64,000 nt of DNA from positions 310,001 to 374,000 of the forward strand of contig NZ_FPAS01000003.1 of NCBI RefSeq assembly GCF_900116425.1. Direction: 5' to 3'. Below, piece after piece: positions 24,755-34,143 of the stretch (position 1 is its first letter; each line of letters opens with the position of its first letter). The notes under the pieces were generated by a model, which was not told the origin of the DNA, ran no database searches, and saw only the letters and a list, made by a program, of their open reading frames with translations. Origin of the DNA: Lishizhenia tianjinensis (lineage in GTDB: Bacteria > Bacteroidota > Bacteroidia > Flavobacteriales_D > Crocinitomicaceae). The position numbers were made by a program, and so were the translations under genes.

Positions 24755-26088
24755 TGAAAAAAATTGCAGTAGTAGGTACGGGTTATGTTGGACTGGTAAC
24801 GGGAACATGTTTTGCCGAAACAGGGAACAATGTAACTTGTGTTGACATAGATGAAAGAAAAGTAGAACAAATGAGGCAAGGTGTAGTTCCTATTTATGAA
24901 CCACACTTAGATGTTATTTTCGAACGTAACATCAAAGCCAATAGAATAAAATTTACCACCAACCTAGAAGAAGCCGTTGAAGAAGCTGAAATCATTTTCT
25001 TGGCCTTACCCACTCCTCCAGGAGAAGATGGTAGTGCTGATTTGAGTTATGTATTAGGCGTTGCTGAAACTTTGGGAAAAATCATTAAGGAATACAAGGT
25101 TATCGTAGACAAGTCTACAGTACCAGTAGGAACAGCCGAATTGGTTACTGAAGCCGTTGCAAAACATGCCAATGTACCTTTTGCAGTTGTTTCTAATCCA
25201 GAGTTCTTGCGCGAAGGATTTGCCGTAGATGATTTCTTAAACCCAGATAGAGTGGTGATTGGAACAGAGGATGAGAAGGCCAAGCAAATCATGACAGAAT
25301 TGTACAAGCCCTTCATCAGAGATGGTCACCCATTAATCATCATGGATGAAAAATCTGCAGAACTTACCAAGTATGCAGCCAACTCATTCCTTGCTACAAA
25401 AATTACCTTCATGAATGAAATTTCTAATTTCTGTGAGAAGGTAGGTGCAGATGTGGATATGGTTAGAAAAGGAATAGGTTCTGATTCTCGTATTGGACAT
25501 AAATTTTTATATCCAGGAATAGGTTTTGGTGGAAGTTGTTTTCCTAAAGATGTATCCGCTTTATTAAAATCAGGTAAGGCGGTAGATTACCACTTCGAAA
25601 TCATCGATGCTGTTTTACGTGTAAACGAAGGTCAGAAAACTTCTACTGTAGATAAACTAGTGAGTTATTACGGAGATCTATCCGGTTATACCTTTGCCTT
25701 ATGGGGATTGGCATTTAAACCAGATACCGACGATATTCGCGAAGCTCCGGCTTTGTATATCATAGAAAAATTACTTCAACAAAGAGCTAAAATAAAGGCA
25801 TACGATCCTGAAGCTATGGAAAACGTAAAAGCCTTGTTGGGAGATAAAATAGAATTTGTAGACAATCAATACGACGCCTTAGAAGGGGCTGAAGCCTTAT
25901 TGATAGCTACAGAATGGGGTGCTTTTAGAAATCCTGATTTTGATAAAATGAAGGAATTACTAGCTACTCCTACCATTTTTGATGGAAGAAATATTTTTGA
26001 ATTGGACAGAATGGAAACGGAAGGATTCTACTACAGCTCTATGGGTAGAAAAACTATAGTTCCAAGACCAGTTACTAAAGAAGCTTAA
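24754..26088 (+). CDS. ugd: UDP-glucose 6-dehydrogenase
   Basis: Ugd oxidises UDP-glucose twice to UDP-glucuronate with NAD+. The 444-residue protein has [19 protein letters not shown] at the N-terminus (NAD binding), [51 protein letters not shown], and the catalytic Cys262 in [14 protein letters not shown]. The C-terminal UDP-binding domain includes [19 protein letters not shown]. The sequence is of the UDP-glucose class, not the WbpA UDP-GlcNAc class, although substrate swaps happen in this family. It lies between the WbpE-like aminotransferase and a UDP-glucuronate decarboxylase, which would use its product. Confidence 0.95.
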   Translation: MKKIAVVGTGYVGLVTGTCFAETGNNVTCVDIDERKVEQMRQGVVPIYEPHLDVIFERNIKANRIKFTTNLEEAVEEAEIIFLALPTPPGEDGSADLSYVLGVAETLGKIIKEYKVIVDKSTVPVGTAELVTEAVAKHANVPFAVVSNPEFLREGFAVDDFLNPDRVVIGTEDEKAKQIMTELYKPFIRDGHPLIIMDEKSAELTKYAANSFLATKITFMNEISNFCEKVGADVDMVRKGIGSDSRIGHKFLYPGIGFGGSCFPKDVSALLKSGKAVDYHFEIIDAVLRVNEGQKTSTVDKLVSYYGDLSGYTFALWGLAFKPDTDDIREAPALYIIEKLLQQRAKIKAYDPEAMENVKALLGDKIEFVDNQYDALEGAEALLIATEWGAFRNPDFDKMKELLATPTIFDGRNIFELDRMETEGFYYSSMGRKTIVPRPVTKEA

Positions 26089-26089
26089 G

Positions 26090-27079
26090 ATGGCGAGAAA
26101 AAGAATTTTAATTACAGGTGCTGCCGGATTTTTAGGCTCTCATTTGTGCGATCGTTTTATTGCAGATGATTACCACGTAATCGGAATGGATAATCTGATT
26201 ACAGGGTCGCTGGAAAACATTGAACATCTTTTCAAATTAGAGAATTTTGAATTCTACCACCACGATGTATCCAAATTTATACACGTGGCAGGAGAATTAG
26301 ATTACATCCTGCACTTTGCTTCACCGGCCTCTCCTATCGATTACTTAAAAATTCCAATTCAAACCTTAAAAGTTGGATCTTTGGGTATTCACAATTGTTT
26401 AGGCTTGGCAAGAGTAAAAAAGGCACGTGTACTTATTGCTTCTACTTCTGAAGTTTATGGTGATCCAGAAGTACATCCTCAAACGGAAGAATACTGGGGA
26501 AATGTTAACCCTATTGGTCCGAGAGGAGTGTATGATGAAGCCAAACGTTTCCAAGAAGCCATCACTATGGCTTACCATACTTTTCACGGTATAGAAACGC
26601 GTATTGTTCGTATTTTTAATACCTACGGACCAAGAATGCGTTTGAATGATGGTCGTGTTTTACCTGCATTTATTGGACAAGCTTTGCGTGGTGAGGATTT
26701 AACTGTTTTTGGTGATGGTTCTCAAACTCGATCTTTTTGTTACGTAGATGATTTAGTGGAAGGAATTGTTCGTTTACTACATTCTGACTACGCACAGCCG
26801 GTAAACATTGGTAATCCTGACGAAATTACGATAGGCGAATTTGCTGAAGAAATAATTCAATTGACAGGTACAACCCAAAAGGTTATCTACAAGGAATTAC
26901 CCGTAAATGACCCCAAACAACGTCAGCCAGAAATAAGTAAAGCGAAAGAGCTTTTAAACTGGTCACCAAAAATTGATCGTTCTGAGGGATTGAAAAGAAC
27001 TTACGAGTATTTCAAGAATCTTCCCGAAGAAAAGTTATACAAGAAAGAGCATAACAATTTTGAAAAATACATCAATTAA
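26090..27079 (+). CDS. UDP-glucuronate decarboxylase (UDP-xylose synthase)
   Basis: This extended SDR enzyme converts UDP-glucuronate to UDP-xylose with a tightly bound NAD+. The 329-residue protein has [16 protein letters not shown] (Rossmann GxxGxxG), [27 protein letters not shown] and [14 protein letters not shown]. The catalytic YxxxK in [22 protein letters not shown] and [19 protein letters not shown] follow. These segments are closely those of UXS enzymes, and the position after ugd supports the two-step route to UDP-xylose. It begins 2 bp after the ugd stop and the next ORF begins 2 bp after its own stop. Confidence 0.92.
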   Translation: MARKRILITGAAGFLGSHLCDRFIADDYHVIGMDNLITGSLENIEHLFKLENFEFYHHDVSKFIHVAGELDYILHFASPASPIDYLKIPIQTLKVGSLGIHNCLGLARVKKARVLIASTSEVYGDPEVHPQTEEYWGNVNPIGPRGVYDEAKRFQEAITMAYHTFHGIETRIVRIFNTYGPRMRLNDGRVLPAFIGQALRGEDLTVFGDGSQTRSFCYVDDLVEGIVRLLHSDYAQPVNIGNPDEITIGEFAEEIIQLTGTTQKVIYKELPVNDPKQRQPEISKAKELLNWSPKIDRSEGLKRTYEYFKNLPEEKLYKKEHNNFEKYIN

Positions 27080-27080
27080 T

Positions 27081-27656
27081 ATGGATTATTTCGCACACGA
27101 AACGGCAGTAATCGATGAAGGCGCTGTGATAGGAAAAGGCACAAAGATTTGGCACTTTTCACACATCATGAACAATGCTACCTTAGGTGAAGGCTGTAAT
27201 ATAGGACAAAACGTTGTGGTATCGCCAGACGTTACTTTGGGCAAAAACTGTAAGGTGCAAAACAACGTTTCCATCTACTCTGGCGTTATTTGCGAAGAAG
27301 ATGTTTTTTTAGGTCCCTCTATGGTTTTCACCAATGTTACTAATCCAAGAAGTGCCGTTAACAGAAGAGGTCAATACGAAAGAACAAGGGTAAAACGCGG
27401 GGCTTCAATTGGAGCAAATGCGACCATAGTTTGCGGTCATGACATAGGCGAATTTGCATTTATTGGAGCTGGAGCTGTGGTTACCAAGCACATTCCTGCT
27501 TACGCTTTAGTTGTGGGAAATCCGGCCAAACAAATTGGATGGATGAGCGAGTACGGACACCGTTTAGAATTTGATAATGACGGAATTGCTATTTGTCCAG
27601 AAAGTCAAGAAAAATATAAAATAGATAATCAAACTGTTACTAAAATAAATGAGTAA
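27081..27656 (+). CDS. WbpD-like UDP-sugar N-acetyltransferase (left-handed beta-helix)
   Basis: WbpD-type enzymes acetylate the 3-amino group of UDP-GlcNAc3NA to give UDP-GlcNAc3NAcA. The 191-residue protein is built of hexapeptide repeats (AVIDEGAVIGKGTKIWHFSH, ATLGEGCNIGQNVVVSPDVT, LGKNCKVQNNVSIYSGV). The conserved FTNVTNPRSAVNR loop and a terminal coil with YALVVGNPAKQIGWMSEYG follow. The start at 27081 (MDYFAHETAV) is preferred to 27060, which lies inside the preceding gene. It overlaps the start of the WbpB-like gene by 8 bp. Confidence 0.9.
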   Translation: MDYFAHETAVIDEGAVIGKGTKIWHFSHIMNNATLGEGCNIGQNVVVSPDVTLGKNCKVQNNVSIYSGVICEEDVFLGPSMVFTNVTNPRSAVNRRGQYERTRVKRGASIGANATIVCGHDIGEFAFIGAGAVVTKHIPAYALVVGNPAKQIGWMSEYGHRLEFDNDGIAICPESQEKYKIDNQTVTKINE

Positions 27657-28686
27657 GGAAATAATAAAATTCGCAGTTGTTGGTGCAGGGCACATCGGAA
27701 AACGCCATGCAGAAATGATTAGACGAAACGAGGAGGCTGAGTTAGTTGCATTGGTAGACGTTAGAGATCAAAAAGCCTGTGATGCAGAGCATTTTGACGT
27801 TCCTTTCTTCTCGTCTATAGACGAATTATTAGCAGCAGATTTAGAGATAGATGTTGTAAACATTTGTACACCAAACGGTTTACACGCAGAACAATCTATC
27901 AAAGCCCTAGAGCACAAATACCACGTGGTTTGTGAAAAACCTATGGGCTTGAGTAAAGACAATTGTGAGAAGATCATCTTCAAATCCTTACAGATGTCTA
28001 AACAAGTATTCTGTGTGATGCAAAACAGATATTCTCCACCCTCAGAATGGATCAAGCATGTTGTTTCTGAAGGAATTTTAGGAGATATACACATGGTACA
28101 ATTGAACTGTTACTGGAACAGAGATGAGCGCTACTACAAAGCAGGTGGTTGGAAAGGAACCAAAGACCTAGACGGAGGTACACTTTTCACGCAGTTCTCT
28201 CATTTCATTGATATCATGTATTGGCTGTTTGGAGATATAGAAAATATTCAAGGAAAATTTGCTGATTTCACCCACCAAGATTCTACAGATTTTGAAGATT
28301 CAGGATTTGTAAGTTTTGATTTCATCAATGGTGGTATGGGATCTTTAAACTATTCAACCGCTGTTGCCAACCAGAACTTAGAAAGTTCTATGACTATTAT
28401 AGGTTCTAAGGGATCTGTTAAAATAGGTGGGCAATATATGAACGAAGTTGAAGTTTGTAATATAGCAGGGTATGAAATGCCTGAATTGGCACCAACAAAC
28501 CCAGGGAATGATTACGGTGCGTACAAAGGTTCTGCAGCGAATCACCACTACATTATTAACAACGTTGTGGATACATTAAAAGGTAGAACTACTGCAACTA
28601 CAAATGCATTAGAAGGATTAAAAGTTGTAGAAATCATAGAACGCATTTACGAAAAGCGTAACGAACAAATGTCTTTCGATAAATAA
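27649..28686 (+). CDS. Gfo/Idh/MocA oxidoreductase (WbpB-like)
   Basis: WbpB-type enzymes oxidise C3 of UDP-GlcNAcA with NAD+, making the keto-sugar used by WbpE. The 345-residue protein has the Rossmann motif VVGAGHIGKRHAEMIRRN, then VNICTPNGLHAEQSIKAL and the catalytic EKPMGLSKDNCEK (the EKP signature of the family). GGTLFTQFSHFIDIMYWLFG, with the conserved H-x3-D, marks the C-terminal domain. It overlaps the acetyltransferase gene by 8 bp and is followed directly by rfbB. Other Gfo/Idh functions are possible, but the neighbours favour the WbpB role. Confidence 0.86.
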   Translation: MSKEIIKFAVVGAGHIGKRHAEMIRRNEEAELVALVDVRDQKACDAEHFDVPFFSSIDELLAADLEIDVVNICTPNGLHAEQSIKALEHKYHVVCEKPMGLSKDNCEKIIFKSLQMSKQVFCVMQNRYSPPSEWIKHVVSEGILGDIHMVQLNCYWNRDERYYKAGGWKGTKDLDGGTLFTQFSHFIDIMYWLFGDIENIQGKFADFTHQDSTDFEDSGFVSFDFINGGMGSLNYSTAVANQNLESSMTIIGSKGSVKIGGQYMNEVEVCNIAGYEMPELAPTNPGNDYGAYKGSAANHHYIINNVVDTLKGRTTATTNALEGLKVVEIIERIYEKRNEQMSFDK

Positions 28687-29742
28687 ATGGAATACAAGAA
28701 AAAAATATTAGTAACAGGTGGAGCTGGTTTTATCGGCTCTCACCTTGTGCGAAGATTAGTAAAGCACTATCCAGAATACCACATCATCAATTTTGATAGT
28801 TTAACCTATGCGGGAAACTTGAACAATTTGGTAGATGTTGAACACGAAGAGAATTATACCTTCGTAAAAGGTGATATTTGCAATGTAGCAGATATAGAAA
28901 GCGTTTTTGCTAAATACTTCATTACTGATATTATCCATTTGGCCGCTGAATCTCATGTAGATAGAAGTATTTCCGGACCTATGGCTTTTGTGATGACAAA
29001 TGTTGTTGGAACGGTAAACCTACTCAATGTAGCCAAAGACAAATGGGCTGGTGCCACAGATCGCTTGTTCTACCATGTTTCAACAGATGAAGTTTACGGA
29101 TCGCTAGGAGAAGAAGGTTTATTTAGCGAAACCACGGCCTATGATCCTAGAAGCCCTTACTCTTCTTCCAAAGCATCATCGGATCATTTTGTAATGGCTT
29201 ACCATCACACCTATGGTTTGCCGGTTAAAATATCGAATTGTTCTAACAATTACGGTAGTCACCAATTCCCAGAGAAATTAATTCCTTTAATGATCAATAA
29301 CATTGTTCAAGAAAAGGATTTACCTATATATGGGAAGGGAGATAACATAAGAGACTGGTTATGGGTGGAAGATCACGTTGCCGCCATAGACACCATTTTT
29401 CATAAAGGAAGATTGGGAGAAACCTACAATATTGGTGGATTGAACGAATGGACGAACATAGATTTGGTGCATGCTTTAATTGCCATTGTTGATCAAAAGC
29501 TTGGAAGAGCAGAAGGAACTTCTAAACAACTTATAAAATTTGTTACCGATAGAGCGGGACACGATAAACGCTATGCTATAGACGCCTCTAAGCTAGAAAA
29601 CGAACTGGGCTGGACACCAAGTATTCAGTTCGAAGAAGGTTTGGAAAAAACAGTAGAATGGTATTTAAATAATCGTGCTTGGACAGAAAATATCATCTCT
29701 GGTGATTACCAAGAATACTACGCCAATCAATACGAATCCTAG
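28687..29742 (+). CDS. rfbB: dTDP-glucose 4,6-dehydratase
   Basis: RfbB converts dTDP-glucose to dTDP-4-keto-6-deoxyglucose, the branch point for rhamnose and many deoxy or amino sugars. The 351-residue extended SDR protein has VTGGAGFIGSHLVRRLV, FDSLTYAGNLNNL, HLAAESHVDRSISGP and VSTDEVYGSLGEEG, in which Thr-Asp-Glu is the dehydratase triad. The catalytic YSSSKASSDHFV, and SNCSNNYGSHQFPEKLIPLM, follow. The partner genes rfbA, rfbC and rfbD are not in the window, so the end product is unknown. It starts right after the WbpB-like stop and precedes the phosphatase gene by 19 bp. Confidence 0.94.
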   Translation: MEYKKKILVTGGAGFIGSHLVRRLVKHYPEYHIINFDSLTYAGNLNNLVDVEHEENYTFVKGDICNVADIESVFAKYFITDIIHLAAESHVDRSISGPMAFVMTNVVGTVNLLNVAKDKWAGATDRLFYHVSTDEVYGSLGEEGLFSETTAYDPRSPYSSSKASSDHFVMAYHHTYGLPVKISNCSNNYGSHQFPEKLIPLMINNIVQEKDLPIYGKGDNIRDWLWVEDHVAAIDTIFHKGRLGETYNIGGLNEWTNIDLVHALIAIVDQKLGRAEGTSKQLIKFVTDRAGHDKRYAIDASKLENELGWTPSIQFEEGLEKTVEWYLNNRAWTENIISGDYQEYYANQYES

Positions 29743-29761
29743 CTACTTTAAAAATTGAATT

Positions 29762-30496
29762 ATGTTTTCATTATTTAAAAAGAAAGAAGCAAAAGTACCG
29801 GTAGATTTATCTCGTTTAGGGATAGATGTACACAGTCATTTAATTCCCGGAATAGACGATGGAGCTCAGAATGTTGACGCATCTATTGGAATGTTGACAA
29901 AATTCAAAGCTTTAGGATACAATAGAATTATTACTACGCCTCACGTTTATTCTGATTTATATCCGAATACAACCAAAAGCATTACCGATGCTTACAATGT
30001 TTTACTAGATGAACTAGAAAAAACAAAGTTGGATATACAGGTAGAGGTTGCCGCAGAATATTTCTTCGACGAAACATTTTTGGAGAAGATAGAGAATGAC
30101 GATGTGTTGTCATGGGCAGGAAACCACGTTTTATTTGAATTTAGTTTTACCAATGAGCCTATGGGTATTGATGGTTTGATCTTTCAATTACAAACAAAAG
30201 GATACATTCCTGTTTTAGCCCATTTCGAGCGCTACTTGTATTATCATGGATCCGTTGAGAAAGCAAGAGAATTAAGAGATAAAGGGGTACTGATACAAGT
30301 TAACCTAAACTCTTTAACGGGGCATTATGGTCCGCACATTAAAAAGCAAGCTGAATTATTGATTGATAACAAACTTGTAGACTTAGCCGGTACAGACTGT
30401 CACCGAATTGAACATTTACAACTTCTAGAAAGTCATTTAAAAAGAAGTTATTTCCACAAATTACTCGATTTAGATTTGTTGAACTACAGGATATAA
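29762..30496 (+). CDS. CpsB/CapC-type PHP-family tyrosine-protein phosphatase
   Basis: Proteins of this class dephosphorylate tyrosine kinases (Wzc/CapB-like) that control capsule or exopolysaccharide export. The 244-residue protein has the PHP metal ligands DVHSHLIPGIDDG (Asp22, His24, His26), ITTPHVYSD, VEVAAEYFFDE, VLAHFERYLYY and LAGTDCHR. These are the CpsB order. The cognate kinase and the export protein Wza are not in the window. Position at the end of the nucleotide-sugar operon supports a role in surface-polysaccharide control. It ends at a strong hairpin shared with convergent fabD. Confidence 0.87.
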   Translation: MFSLFKKKEAKVPVDLSRLGIDVHSHLIPGIDDGAQNVDASIGMLTKFKALGYNRIITTPHVYSDLYPNTTKSITDAYNVLLDELEKTKLDIQVEVAAEYFFDETFLEKIENDDVLSWAGNHVLFEFSFTNEPMGIDGLIFQLQTKGYIPVLAHFERYLYYHGSVEKARELRDKGVLIQVNLNSLTGHYGPHIKKQAELLIDNKLVDLAGTDCHRIEHLQLLESHLKRSYFHKLLDLDLLNYRI

Positions 30497-30526
30497 AAAA
30501 AGGCGATGGAATTCCATCGCCTTTTT
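30497..30526. terminator. bidirectional terminator between the phosphatase gene and fabD
   Basis: A perfect 30-bp palindrome (core GGCGATGG / CCATCGCC with an AATT loop, A and T runs at the ends) lies in the short gap between two convergent genes and can end both transcripts. Confidence 0.92.
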
Positions 30527-30543
30527 AGTTTTAATAACTATCC

Positions 30544-31425
30544 TTAGATTGCAGCACTAGAAGTAGGGAATTTTCTATCTACTTTCTTGAACAATCCTTG
30601 TAATACTTTACCAGGACCAACTTCAACGATTTCCTCGCATCCATCGGCTATCATTTGTTGCATCGTTTGCGTCCAACGAACTGGAGCAGTTAACTGCGCT
30701 ATTAAGTTTTCTTTAATCTCATCTGGATTAGAAACTGCATTAGCCGTAACGTTTTGGTATACCGGACAAATAGGCGTTGAGAATTCAGTTGCCGCAATTG
30801 CTTTTGCTAATTCTTCTCTTGCAGGCTCCATTAATGGTGAATGGAATGCACCACCTACTGGTAATTTCAAAGCTCTTTTTGCGCCCTTTTCTGTAGCTAA
30901 TTCACAAGCTTTATCAATTGCTTCTACCGCTCCAGAAATAACCAATTGTCCCGGGCAGTTATAGTTTGCTGCAACAACAACACCGTCAACCTCTTCACAA
31001 ATTGCTTCTACAACATCATCTTCTAATCCTAAAATAGCTGCCATAGTAGATGGTTCTTTTTCACATGCTTCTTGCATGGCAAGTGCACGTTTGTAAACCA
31101 ATTTCAATCCGTCTTCGAAGGCTAAAGTTTTGTTAGCAACCAAGGCAGATAATTCACCTAAAGAGTGTCCTGCTACCATATCCGGTTGGAAAGCATCTCC
31201 TAATACCGCCGCTAAAATTGTAGAGTGTAAGAAAATAGCTGGTTGAGTTACTTTCGTTTGTTTTAACTCCTCGTCTGTTCCTTCGAACATAATTTTAGTG
31301 ATATCAAATCCTAAAATCTCGTTGGCTTTATTAAAAAGTTCTTTTGCTTTTTCTGAGTTATCGTAAAGGTCTTTACCCATTCCTGAGAATTGAGCTCCTT
31401 GACCAGGAAATACATATCCTTTCAT
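30544..31425 (-). CDS. fabD: malonyl-CoA:ACP transacylase
   Basis: FabD moves malonyl groups from CoA to acyl carrier protein at the start of fatty-acid elongation. The 293-residue protein has YVFPGQGAQFSGMGKDLY, the nucleophile Ser88 in VAGHSLGELSALV, and QEACEKEPSTMAAILGL. The oxyanion partner His195 lies in GGAFHSPLMEPA, and VEVGPGKVLQGLF is near the C-terminus. Length is normal. It is a single gene with an exact consensus promoter and a shared terminator. Confidence 0.97.
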   Translation of the reverse strand: MKGYVFPGQGAQFSGMGKDLYDNSEKAKELFNKANEILGFDITKIMFEGTDEELKQTKVTQPAIFLHSTILAAVLGDAFQPDMVAGHSLGELSALVANKTLAFEDGLKLVYKRALAMQEACEKEPSTMAAILGLEDDVVEAICEEVDGVVVAANYNCPGQLVISGAVEAIDKACELATEKGAKRALKLPVGGAFHSPLMEPAREELAKAIAATEFSTPICPVYQNVTANAVSNPDEIKENLIAQLTAPVRWTQTMQQMIADGCEEIVEVGPGKVLQGLFKKVDRKFPTSSAAI

Positions 31426-31449
31426 AATTTCTATGTAATCGGTTTAGGC

Positions 31450-31483
31450 GCAAAAATAAATAAATGCGCGAAGTATGAAACAA
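31450..31483 (-). promoter_or_regulatory. promoter of fabD
   Basis: On the minus strand TTG (31483-31481), then 22 nt, then TATTTTTGC (31458-31450), an exact TAnnTTTGY. The TTG touches the T run of the terminator of the upstream gene. Confidence 0.7.
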
Positions 31484-31511
31484 AAAAATACCCCAGATTG
31501 CTCTGGGGTAT
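31482..31511 (-). terminator. terminator of the T9SS cargo gene
   Basis: On the minus strand ATACCCCAGA (31511-31502) and TCTGGGGTAT (31497-31488) form a perfect 10-bp stem with a 4-nt loop, followed by T to 31482, just behind the stop at 31533. Confidence 0.93.
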
Positions 31512-31532
31512 CTTTAAAAAATAGCTGTGAAA

Positions 31533-33413
31533 TTATTTTTTAACTACCAATTTCTTTGTAATTACTGATTCACCAGCAACGAAGTTACAGAAGTAAACTC
31601 CGTTTGTTAATTCACTTGTAGAAAGAACAGTTGTGTGCTCACCTGCTCCTAAGTTTCCTACTGCATTTGTATAAACTACTTTTCCTGAGATATCTGTTAC
31701 ATTTACCGTTACGTCAGTTTGAGTAGCCAATGTAAAGTCGATGTTTACATTATCTGTTGCTGGGTTAGGGTAAACACTTAAGTTAAAGTTAGCTTCAACC
31801 TCATCAACACCTACTGCAGATTCTAAAAGTCTCACTTTGATAGCTTCTGGATCTGTTAAGTTGTAGATATCACCTGCAACTGAAGTAGGGTCTATACCTA
31901 ACACTGTTCCTTGCTCAACACTTTGTGCCATTCCGAAACGTACTGGCTCAGTACCACCACTGTTGTTTACAGTTGCAATGAATGCAGTTCCCGCAGGAAT
32001 TGTTGCTACACCATTACCATCCATTTTGATAGAAATCCAGCTGTTCATATCTGCATCAGATAAAACGTAAATTTCTGTAGTAGCAGCTAATGTAGCTGTT
32101 CCATCTCCGTTCAATGTGTAAATAGCCCCGTATACCTCTTGCCCAATGTAAGGCGTGTTATCCGTTGCTCCAACAATGTACATTTTCATCATACCGATGT
32201 TTACATCATCAAAAGCTTCCATGAAGTTACCAATCGTTAAAGCTTGACCACTTAATGTTCCAGCTAAACCTCCGATTGCTCCAGACAATGACTCGTCATC
32301 ACGTGCAAAAATATTTCCACCGTAGTATGATTCTTTAATGATAGTATCATTTGATAAAACAGCATCTGTTGCAGAACCTAAATCTGGTGTACCAATGAAT
32401 TGGTAAGTACCAACACCTGCACTTACAATATCAAACAAAGTTGAAACCTCGAATGTATCTGTTTCTTGTGCTGCTAATGCTTGTGTTGTACCTACTTGAG
32501 AATAAGTTTGACCAACAACATCCATTTTCAAAGCAGCTGCAGTTTGATCCATCGCTCCTAAGTTCGTGAAAGAAGCTTGTCCTGAGAATCCAGGGAAAGA
32601 AGATTGAGTTGTTGGAATGTATGTGTAATCCAAAGGAATATTCTGGTTTGGATCATTTCCTGCAACTGGTCTAAAGAAGTTTGTAGATAAATCGTGAGCA
32701 TATGTCTCAAAAATTAAAATATCATCTACTCCCCAGAACCAATCCCACTGTCCTTCGTATTTCAAACGAATTCTAGTTGTAGCTGTCCATCCACCTGCTG
32801 GAGTTGGAAGAGAAAGTACATTTCTTAATACTCCTAAATCGTTAGAGTTTACGTTTACTCCAAAATCATTTACCAAGTAATCTGTCCAAGTTGTTCCACC
32901 ATCTGTAGAAATACCAACGTAGTTAGCATCTAAGAAGTGACGGAAAATTTGGTACCAGCTAATAGAAAGAGCTGTATTTGAGTATGCTGATAAATCAATA
33001 TCAGATTGTAATTCGAAGTAAGCATCTTGTGTTGCAGAACCTCCAGCCGCATCAGAGTTGATGAAAGCGAAAGTACCACCATTAACATCTCCTGTTGGAG
33101 AGTTCATTTCAGTAGGGAAACCATAAGTAGGTTCCTGACTCACGATAGAAGCTGGTACTGCACTTACAATTTGCCAATCACCATCTGTATGAGAAGGTCC
33201 GTCTACGTGATCCCAATCTGAAGCTGTTGAGAAATCGTTTGTCCAAACTGTATCTCCTTCAGCTCTATTTTGAAATTGCTCAATTCCGTGATATGCTGGT
33301 CTAGATTTAAACACATCCGTTTTTTGAGCTTCATTAGAATAAGTTGGAGCAACTTGTGCATTGATTCCAAGAGAACCAACCAAAGCACCCGCTAATAAGT
33401 AAATTTTCTTCAT
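31533..33413 (-). CDS. secreted protein with type IX (type A) sorting domain
   Basis: This 626-residue protein is a likely substrate of the T9SS. It has a signal peptide (KKIYLLAGALVGSLGINAQ). Residues of about 55-235 resemble a choice-of-anchor-J / MAM-like jelly roll (WTNDFSTASDWDHVDG, GGTFAFINSDAAGGSATQDA, WDWFWGVDDILIFETYAHDL). A beta-rich middle region follows. The C-terminal type A sorting domain starts near 542 (NFNLSVYPNPATDNVNIDF) and ends in GESVITKKLVVKK, with LTNGVYFCNF inside. This domain is recognised by the Por secretion machinery and cleaved by PorU. The function of the passenger is unknown; adhesion or polymer binding would fit such folds. It is a single gene with a strong terminator. 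Confidence 0.85.
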   Translation of the reverse strand: MKKIYLLAGALVGSLGINAQVAPTYSNEAQKTDVFKSRPAYHGIEQFQNRAEGDTVWTNDFSTASDWDHVDGPSHTDGDWQIVSAVPASIVSQEPTYGFPTEMNSPTGDVNGGTFAFINSDAAGGSATQDAYFELQSDIDLSAYSNTALSISWYQIFRHFLDANYVGISTDGGTTWTDYLVNDFGVNVNSNDLGVLRNVLSLPTPAGGWTATTRIRLKYEGQWDWFWGVDDILIFETYAHDLSTNFFRPVAGNDPNQNIPLDYTYIPTTQSSFPGFSGQASFTNLGAMDQTAAALKMDVVGQTYSQVGTTQALAAQETDTFEVSTLFDIVSAGVGTYQFIGTPDLGSATDAVLSNDTIIKESYYGGNIFARDDESLSGAIGGLAGTLSGQALTIGNFMEAFDDVNIGMMKMYIVGATDNTPYIGQEVYGAIYTLNGDGTATLAATTEIYVLSDADMNSWISIKMDGNGVATIPAGTAFIATVNNSGGTEPVRFGMAQSVEQGTVLGIDPTSVAGDIYNLTDPEAIKVRLLESAVGVDEVEANFNLSVYPNPATDNVNIDFTLATQTDVTVNVTDISGKVVYTNAVGNLGAGEHTTVLSTSELTNGVYFCNFVAGESVITKKLVVKK

Positions 33414-33527
33414 AGTTCATTAAATTTCGTTCGTAAAAATAATTATTTAAAAATAATTTCACACCCATAAAACGTTTGATCAACTAAGAAGGTTGGATGA
33501 AATAAAGTTAAACTTGTGACATTCTGT

Positions 33528-33535
33528 TACTTTTG
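33528..33535 (+). promoter_or_regulatory. -7 box upstream of the sigma-factor gene
   Basis: TACTTTTG matches TAnnTTTG. It overlaps an in-frame TTG triplet (33533) and so argues that translation starts at the ATG at 33581. No TTG lies at the expected distance upstream. Confidence 0.4.
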
Positions 33536-33580
33536 ACAAAAAGTGAATTCAACCAAAGAAATCTTCACTGTATAGAAAGA

Positions 33581-34138
33581 ATGATAAAGAAACGGAAACT
33601 AAATCAATTCACTGAAGCTCAACTTATAGAGACAGCTAAGCAGAGTGAGAAAGCATTTGGAGAATTGTACAGAAGAAATTTTGACAAAGTATTCAGGTTT
33701 GCTTTCAAGCGTTTAGGTGGGAATGATGCCTTAGCTTCAGATATCACGCAACAAACCTTTATTAAAGCCTTTGCTGCCATTGGGAAGTACGAGGATAAGG
33801 GCTATGCCTTTAGTACCTGGTTAATTCGCATTGCCCAAAATGAAATCAATCAATTCTTTAGAAAAAACAACAAGATTTACACAGTTGAAGTGGAAGAAAA
33901 ACACGTAATGAATTTCATGGATTTCATGGAAATTGATGAACGTGAGAACCAGGACAAACAAGAAAAGTTAATACAGATACTCAACAACTTAAAGCAAGAA
34001 TATCTAGACTTGATAGAGTTGCGGTTTTTCCAACAAAAATCTTTTCGCGAAATTGCAGCTATCTATGCCATAAGCGAAGCCAACGCTAAAATGCGTTTAT
34101 ACAGAATCATTGAAAAAATTAAGAAAGAGGTATACTAG
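33581..34138 (+). CDS. ECF-type RNA polymerase sigma factor
   Basis: This 185-residue sigma-70 family protein has region 2 (KAFGELYRRNFDKVFRFAFK, ITQQTFIKAFAAIGKY, FSTWLIRIAQNEINQFFRKN) and region 4 (EYLDLIELRFFQQKSFREIA, then YAISEANAKMRLYRIIEKI). It lacks regions 1.1 and 3, so it belongs to the extracytoplasmic-function class. The start at 33581 (MIKKRKLNQF) is chosen because an upstream in-frame TTG lies in the promoter box. It is followed 5 bp later by a tiny single-pass membrane protein, which could be its regulator, although no zinc-finger anti-sigma motif is seen there. The target regulon is unknown. Confidence 0.88.
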   Translation: MIKKRKLNQFTEAQLIETAKQSEKAFGELYRRNFDKVFRFAFKRLGGNDALASDITQQTFIKAFAAIGKYEDKGYAFSTWLIRIAQNEINQFFRKNNKIYTVEVEEKHVMNFMDFMEIDERENQDKQEKLIQILNNLKQEYLDLIELRFFQQKSFREIAAIYAISEANAKMRLYRIIEKIKKEVY

Positions 34139-34143
34139 AAATA

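Noticed and set aside
33533-33580. An N-terminal extension of the ECF sigma factor from TTG at 33533
   Set aside because: The TTG lies inside the -7 box, so it would be upstream of the transcript start.
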